From Oceanobacillus luteolus (GTDB lineage Bacteria > Bacillota > Bacilli > Bacillales > Amphibacillaceae): a stretch of 58,685 nucleotides of DNA. The first letter of the stretch is position 1. Every line of letters starts with the position of its first letter. The stretch covers positions 1-58,685 of the forward strand of contig NZ_JAMBON010000019.1 in NCBI RefSeq assembly GCF_023715655.1, in the 5' to 3' direction. Below are positions 54,226 to 58,685 of this stretch, piece after piece. Position numbers and translations under genes: made by a program. A model generated the notes under the pieces. The model did not search any database. It saw only the letters and a program-made list of their open reading frames with translations, and was not told the DNA's origin.

Positions 54226-55011
54226 ATGATGACAACGACAACTTTAGTTGATGAAGTTTCTACGATACTTCATAAAGCATATCAAACCAAAAAGCCGATT
54301 GAATTTATCAGTAACCAATATTCTTTAGATGAAGCCACATCCTATGCGGTACAGGATGAATTGATTAAACGTAGATGTAAATCGGAAAAATTGGAAGTTG
54401 CAGGCTACAAAATTAGTATGACTAGTGCAGAAACACAGGCGATTGCTAATACACATGAACCTGCATATGGGACATTGTTGACGAATAATATTGTGAAGAG
54501 CGGGGATGGAGTTCGTTTATCTTCACTATTTGATCCGCTGATAGAACCTGAGATTATGTTTATTTTAGAAGAAGATTTGAGTCTGGAAGCTAGCGAGGGG
54601 GAAATCATCAGCAAAAGCAGACTTGCTGCCGGGATTGAAATTCCAGATGCACGTTATATTGATTGGTTCCCTAATTTTTCATTAACTGACTTACTTTGCG
54701 ATAATACAGCAACAGGCTTAATTGTCGTTTCAGAATCCATTGCACCGCTATCTATTGCGGATTTAATGGGTATCAAAATGGAGCTGTTCCATAATGGAGA
54801 GAAAATCAGTGATGGGGATTCTTCCGCTGTTCTCGGTAATCCAGTTACTGCAGTAGCCTGGCTTTCAGAAAAACTCGCAAGTAAAGGCAAGGTGTTGAAG
54901 AAGGGAATGACAATTTCATCAGGAACATTCATCTCACCGATCAGGGCAGAAAAAGGAACATATAAAGTAAGCTACTCCCAAATTGGAGAAGTTGAAATTA
55001 CATTGAAATAA
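54226..55011 (+). CDS. 2-keto-4-pentenoate hydratase/4-oxalocrotonate decarboxylase-family protein
   Basis: 261 residues of the MhpD-like FAH superfamily. Signatures: AGYKISMTSAETQ, EPAYGTLL, DPLIEPEIMFILEEDL, GIEIPDARYIDWFPNFSLTDLLCDNTA and GNPVTAVAWL. The metal-binding Glu-x-Glu is in EPEIMF. Such enzymes hydrate 2-hydroxypentadienoate or decarboxylate 4-oxalocrotonate in meta-cleavage pathways. The extradiol dioxygenase operon is 40 kb away, so a joint pathway is possible but not shown. Confidence 0.88.
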   Translation: MMTTTTLVDEVSTILHKAYQTKKPIEFISNQYSLDEATSYAVQDELIKRRCKSEKLEVAGYKISMTSAETQAIANTHEPAYGTLLTNNIVKSGDGVRLSSLFDPLIEPEIMFILEEDLSLEASEGEIISKSRLAAGIEIPDARYIDWFPNFSLTDLLCDNTATGLIVVSESIAPLSIADLMGIKMELFHNGEKISDGDSSAVLGNPVTAVAWLSEKLASKGKVLKKGMTISSGTFISPIRAEKGTYKVSYSQIGEVEITLK

Positions 55012-55012
55012 T

Positions 55013-55040
55013 AAAAAAAGGTAGCGATAATGCTACCTTT
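55013..55040. terminator. Bidirectional terminator
   Basis: AAGGTAGC and GCTACCTT flank a six-base loop, with A and T runs on the two sides, between convergent genes. Confidence 0.9.
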
Positions 55041-55042
55041 TT

Positions 55043-55510
55043 TCAATCCAAGTATTTGTTTTTTAAACTGTCTGAACCAGCGCCACCAATAACCATTAAA
55101 ACTAATGGTGCAAAATTGACCACGCCTTTAGGCAGTCCTTCTAAGATCATAATATTTGTACCAATAAAATGGTTTAATCCAAAGATAATTAGTTTGAACA
55201 CTAATAGAAATGCACCTAACATAAACACACTATCAAAAAATGTTTTCCATTTTGGATATGCCAATTTTTTACTATCTTGAATCACTTGTTCCGTCAATTC
55301 TTTGTCACTCCTTAACATTTCATCTATTGTGATACCGAACAAATCACTTAATTCAATGATTATTTCGATACTCGGATAGTTCTTACCAGTTTCCCATTTT
55401 GAAACGGATTGACGACTCACATGGATTTTGTCAGCAAGCTCAGTTTGTGACCACCCCTTTTTTTCCCGTTCCTTCTTTAATCTTTCGCTAAAGATCATGT
55501 TAGTCATCAC
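55043..55510 (-). CDS. XRE-family regulator with two membrane helices
   Basis: 155 residues. The N-terminal HTH is FSERLKKEREKKGWSQTELA with VSRQSVSKWETGKNYPS. After a linker, two hydrophobic segments follow (DSVFMLGAFLLVFKLIIFG and VNFAPLVLMVIGG). This HTH plus short membrane domain type is common in Firmicutes and usually controls a neighbouring membrane protein gene in response to envelope changes. No obvious target lies beside it, so it may act only on itself. Confidence 0.88.
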   Translation of the reverse strand: MMTNMIFSERLKKEREKKGWSQTELADKIHVSRQSVSKWETGKNYPSIEIIIELSDLFGITIDEMLRSDKELTEQVIQDSKKLAYPKWKTFFDSVFMLGAFLLVFKLIIFGLNHFIGTNIMILEGLPKGVVNFAPLVLMVIGGAGSDSLKNKYLD

Positions 55511-55830
55511 CTTTCCTTATTTCCATTATTGATGGATGATATCATCAAAGTAAAGATAGTTATACGTGCATCAAGGAGCAACTTGATGTTGCCAGTTTAC
55601 AAGCTTGTCTATTTAAGTATTTTATCCTTAAAGTTTTAAAGTAACTACTGATGGATTTAATTGTATTGCAGCACTGTTTTGTAGGCAGTAAAAAGGGACA
55701 AAATCGTTAAGATTTTATCCCTCATTGTTTTTTATTTAATGACATATGGACTAGATGACCGTTATATCTTCATAATCCTTCGTCGTTATTTCCTGGGAAA
55801 TAACGACAGTACGATAGTATAGCAAATTGT
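55511..55830. other. Intergenic region with two strong hairpins
   Basis: 320 bases without a gene. AGGGACAAAATC with GATTTTATCCCT (55695-55722), followed by a T run, is an orphan terminator for the + strand. GTCGTTATTTCC with GGAAATAACGAC (55782-55807) is a 12-bp perfect palindrome with two central bases, just beyond the YtvI stop. The first must belong to a transcript whose gene I cannot see. Confidence 0.6.
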
Positions 55831-56955
55831 TTACAACTTTTTGGTTATATCCCCTTTAATAAATCCCCATAATCCATCAAATACTTTCGCATCGTATAAG
55901 GATATGATCAATACTAGAGATATCGGACCAATGATTAAACCAATCACACCAAATAACTGCAGTCCCGCAAATAAGGAGACAAGGATTGCGAGAGGGTTCA
56001 AACTTAGGCTTGTTGAAAGAACTTTTGGTTCTGCAAATTGCCGGACAGTTACAGTAGAAGCATAGAGGATCATTAATCCGATTCCCATGAACAAGTCTCC
56101 TGTGAAAAAGCTGTAAATACTCCACGGAATTAATACCAGTCCAGGGCCCAAGTAAGGTAATAAATCAAGTAGTCCAAGAATGACTGCAATGGTTAAAGCA
56201 TTTTCCACCCGTAAAATGAATAAACCAATGAGACTGACTACAAAGGTGAGGATCATCAAAATAATTTGTGATTTCAAAAAGCCGAAGATTTTTCTTTGCA
56301 AGTCACGAAATACATCCCATGTTTTTTCCCTAATAATAGAAGGCAGTTTACGATAGAATCTAGCGTACTTGTCAGAATCTTTGCTGATAAAATAAATGGC
56401 CAAAATGGAAAAGATTATCACTGTAAACGTAATCGGAAGAGCTCCGATGATGGAGGTGATGGCATTGGCAATACCTTGTCCAAGACTGCCAAGCATCGAT
56501 GCAATATTGTTTCCAACTATTAGAAACCCTTCTTGCAGTGCTTCTTGTTGGGCAGGATCCATTTCATCAAGCCAGCCTATACTTTGATCCCATAGAGGTA
56601 ATATAAATTCATTAAAGTAATTTTGTAGATTACTGGCGACGATTTTGATTTGATTAGGCACATACTCAGATAAATATAAAATCCCATCAATCGTCAATTT
56701 GATGAGGGCCGTAAGAAAACCGCCAACAATTGCTATTAGAAAGAGGATTCCGGTTAAAACCGCAAGTGGCCTAGGAAAGCGTAGGTACTTTTCGAATACA
56801 CTGACGATGGGTTGAATCAAAAAGGCGAGAAGTGCTGCTATAAGAAATGGATAGGTCAACCTTAGAAAGTGAAACAGTAAAAACAGCCCAATAACGGTGA
56901 GTAGAAGAATAAGCAATATTCTAAAAATCAATTGTACGACTGGGTGCTTCATCAA
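55831..56955 (-). CDS. ytvI: AI-2E-family membrane protein, sporulation protein YtvI type
   Basis: 374 residues with about eight membrane helices. LLDLLPYLGPGLVLIPWSIY, AEPKVLSTSLSLNPLAILVSLFAGLQLFG and IIGPISLVLIISLYDA are the family hallmarks; length and style fit the YtvI branch associated with sporulation, not the AI-2 exporter. What it transports is unknown. A GGAG site precedes the ATG. Transcribed alone on the minus strand. Confidence 0.88.
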   Translation of the reverse strand: MMKHPVVQLIFRILLILLLTVIGLFLLFHFLRLTYPFLIAALLAFLIQPIVSVFEKYLRFPRPLAVLTGILFLIAIVGGFLTALIKLTIDGILYLSEYVPNQIKIVASNLQNYFNEFILPLWDQSIGWLDEMDPAQQEALQEGFLIVGNNIASMLGSLGQGIANAITSIIGALPITFTVIIFSILAIYFISKDSDKYARFYRKLPSIIREKTWDVFRDLQRKIFGFLKSQIILMILTFVVSLIGLFILRVENALTIAVILGLLDLLPYLGPGLVLIPWSIYSFFTGDLFMGIGLMILYASTVTVRQFAEPKVLSTSLSLNPLAILVSLFAGLQLFGVIGLIIGPISLVLIISLYDAKVFDGLWGFIKGDITKKL

Positions 56956-57127
56956 ACGACACTCCTCTTACCATCAAGGGAAACCTGTTTAATAAACGTT
57001 CATTCCCTATATTCTTAAATAATGTTATCACAGATTTGAAAGTTGCACTAGATTGGGCTCGTTCACTAGATAGTTGTCCTCTTGTAAGAAAAATAGACGT
57101 AAAGGTTTTACCCTAAACGCCTAATAT

Positions 57128-58252
57128 CTAATCTGCTAAATAGTTTTCTGTATAGTAAGGCTGGGAGTTTTTATCAAATGCGACACCGACAGATAACGAT
57201 TCATATCCGTTTCGAAGTTTGTTCTCACGATGACCTAAAGAATTCATCAATCCTTCATGTGCAAATATACTGCTAGGCTGACCAGTTGCCAAATTTTCCC
57301 CAGCGATTCGATATGAAATGGCATCTTCCGTTAAACGGTCGAAGGGGGATTGACCTTGTAAGTTGGTATGACTAAAATAACTTTGTTCAGCCATATCCTC
57401 ACTATGTGCCCGAACCGTTTCTCTTGCTGATTCGTTCCACTCCAAAGCAGGTAATCCGAATTTGACTCTAGTTGAGTTCGTCAAATCAAATAAGACATAT
57501 TCAAGACCTTCCCGTAACTGTTGGTCAGGTTCTGCAAAATACTTTCTCTTTTGTTCTTCCAATTCCTCATCTATTATTAAAATCGATGTTACTTTTGATC
57601 CTTGGTGTTTATCATAGAAAAACGTCACATAGCTATCATCGAGTTTAAACATGTTAAATTCTCCATTATCTTGGATTTGATAATTTATCAATCCTTTTCT
57701 CAAAGCCTTGAGTGGTTTTGGCATGACGGAGAGGACTTCATCACGTGTACTTGCAAATGTTAAGCCGTTGGAAGAGCTTAGTAAATCGTGATTCGTATAC
57801 ATTGCATTTACTTTATCCTGTTCATTATAAGATACCATGATGAAATTCTGATAACTTTCATGGTATGCCACCCAATCCACTCCATACTCGTTTCTCGATG
57901 TCCTCTTCGGTTCTCCAACCTGATCTTCGACGTCATTACGATCGTCTCCGAGTACAATATTATGAATAGAAAAAGTTTGTTCACTAGGAGGGCTTAAGCT
58001 CGGCTTTTCTTGACTGGAAGGTGCTATATCTTCTGTTTGTTGGTCGGACAGCCTGTCAGCCAGATATTGTACCTCTTGTTTTACCCAATCCACACTATTG
58101 CTGACTACAGGATGTTCCCATATTTCATGAAGGTCATCGCGAACATCTTCATAGACTCCTATAAAACCAGCTTGTTCGAAACTATCTCCATAAAGATGCC
58201 ATAGAAAAGCACCAACAATAAACAAAACAATAAGATTCCGTAAAATTGACAA
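57128..58252 (-). CDS. ylbC: CAP-domain protein with N-terminal CAP-associated domain (YlbC-like)
   Basis: 374 residues. A signal anchor at 5-20 is followed by a polar linker, a CAP-associated domain at about 95-235 (FSIHNIVLGDDRNDVEDQVG, YGVDWVAYHESYQNFIMVSY) and a C-terminal CAP/SCP domain (LTNSTRVKFGLPALEWNESA, HSEDMAEQSYFSHTNLQGQS, ISYRIAGENLATG, MNSLGHRENKL). The conserved His and Glu residues of the CAP pocket are present. It should face the outside of the cell. YlbC of Bacillus has the same layout; function unclear. Confidence 0.9.
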   Translation of the reverse strand: MSILRNLIVLFIVGAFLWHLYGDSFEQAGFIGVYEDVRDDLHEIWEHPVVSNSVDWVKQEVQYLADRLSDQQTEDIAPSSQEKPSLSPPSEQTFSIHNIVLGDDRNDVEDQVGEPKRTSRNEYGVDWVAYHESYQNFIMVSYNEQDKVNAMYTNHDLLSSSNGLTFASTRDEVLSVMPKPLKALRKGLINYQIQDNGEFNMFKLDDSYVTFFYDKHQGSKVTSILIIDEELEEQKRKYFAEPDQQLREGLEYVLFDLTNSTRVKFGLPALEWNESARETVRAHSEDMAEQSYFSHTNLQGQSPFDRLTEDAISYRIAGENLATGQPSSIFAHEGLMNSLGHRENKLRNGYESLSVGVAFDKNSQPYYTENYLAD

Positions 58253-58666
58253 ATTCCCACTCCCGTCAGTCTGGGCTGTATTGTTCCCAGTTATTAATCT
58301 ATGATGTATAAAGTCCGAATGATATTAAGTTTCATAGTAATCATTCTTACCAAATGTCCAATCTACATACTTGTAAATTGCACACTTTATTTTATCATAT
58401 AAGCATACACGGATCGTACAATTTTAAATTACTGCAGATAAATAGCATGTAATAATCTTTCTAACCGCATTTAATAGCTATTACATTTCTGCTCATCATC
58501 TGCTAATCAAATGTGAGAACCTTTTACGTTCGATTAGGCACGGAATTTCAACTTCTAATGATAACGTCCTTATAATTGTGTAAAAAGGTATAAAAAAATA
58601 GGTCATCTTCCAGACCCATGTTAAAATATTTTCGACCAAGAAAACAACACATGGAGGTAGGAAAAG
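58253..58666. other. Gene-free region before a possible insertion sequence
   Basis: About 410 AT-rich bases. The left part holds the promoter and leader of the YlbC-type gene. The right part, from about 58590, may contain the terminal inverted repeat and leader of the mobile element starting at 58667. I see no other gene. Confidence 0.4.
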
Positions 58667-58685
58667 ATGACCCAAATAAATATTA
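58667..58685 (+). mobile_element. First codons of a possible IS256-family transposase
   Basis: ATGACCCAAATAAATATT encodes MTQINI, preceded by ATGGAGGTAGG. Many IS256-family transposases begin MTQIN, and the upstream stretch with ATCTTCCAGACCC resembles an IS end. Only six codons are visible, so this is a suggestion. Confidence 0.35.

Overview
The window looks like a chromosomal segment of a low-GC, endospore-forming Bacillaceae bacterium of the Oceanobacillus/Virgibacillus type. Support comes from a FosB bacillithiol transferase, a YtvI-type sporulation protein, a YlbC-type CAP protein, strong GGAGG ribosome sites, SigD-type motility promoters, CcpA cre-like sites and a LexA/DinR-like box. 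The genus is inference; no rRNA or other marker gene is present.

Layout. 0-8 kb: a 52-bp tandem repeat array, a lipoprotein barnase with its barstar, an SDR, an SRPBCC protein, a UbiA-type prenyltransferase, a zinc-ribbon membrane protein and a chemotaxis receptor. 8-16 kb: a hydroxyacyl-CoA dehydrogenase, then a LysR regulator divergent from a six-gene operon. The operon encodes a complete Rieske ring-hydroxylating dioxygenase (alpha, beta, reductase, 7Fe-type ferredoxin) plus an extradiol dioxygenase and an ACMSD-type decarboxylase, so it probably handles an aromatic acid by meta cleavage. 15.7-18.3 kb: a MerR relic, a tiny membrane toxin behind a LexA-like box, and a membrane HtrA-like protease with a very acidic tail. 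18.3-21.6 kb: a two-gene module of unknown function (PH-like/TerB-like membrane protein plus a partner).

21.6-26.5 kb is the most remarkable part. Two tandem flagellin genes are interrupted by five group I introns, two in the first gene and three in the second. Exact splice points can be read from the sequence: each 5' exon ends in U, each intron ends in G, and a U-G wobble P1 helix can be drawn at every 5' site. Splicing restores flagellins of 286 and 306 residues. None of the introns carries an ORF, but a free-standing LAGLIDADG endonuclease lies just downstream on the other strand. The second intron of gene 1 begins with an in-frame copy of the flagellin C-terminal tail, so retained and spliced forms would both encode 286-residue flagellins with different tails. 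Both leaders carry hairpins with GGA loops that fit CsrA sites.

27-30 kb (minus strand): a VanX-type D-Ala-D-Ala dipeptidase, a regulator and a DUF819 transporter, apparently one operon. 30-34 kb: small protein, FmdB/FmdA amidase pair, a DUF3895-like protein and an endonuclease III-like glycosylase. 34-42 kb: a carboxylate-use cluster (TAXI-TRAP transporter, FAH-family hydrolase, two GntR/FadR regulators, GlcD/GlcF-type oxidase). 42-58.7 kb: mostly housekeeping and metabolic genes (acyl-CoA dehydrogenase, YtcJ amidohydrolase, S51 and M3 peptidases, FosB, DUF692, RidA, TatD-like hydrolase, SDR, hydratase, XRE regulator, YtvI, YlbC), ending at the first codons of a possible IS256-type transposase.
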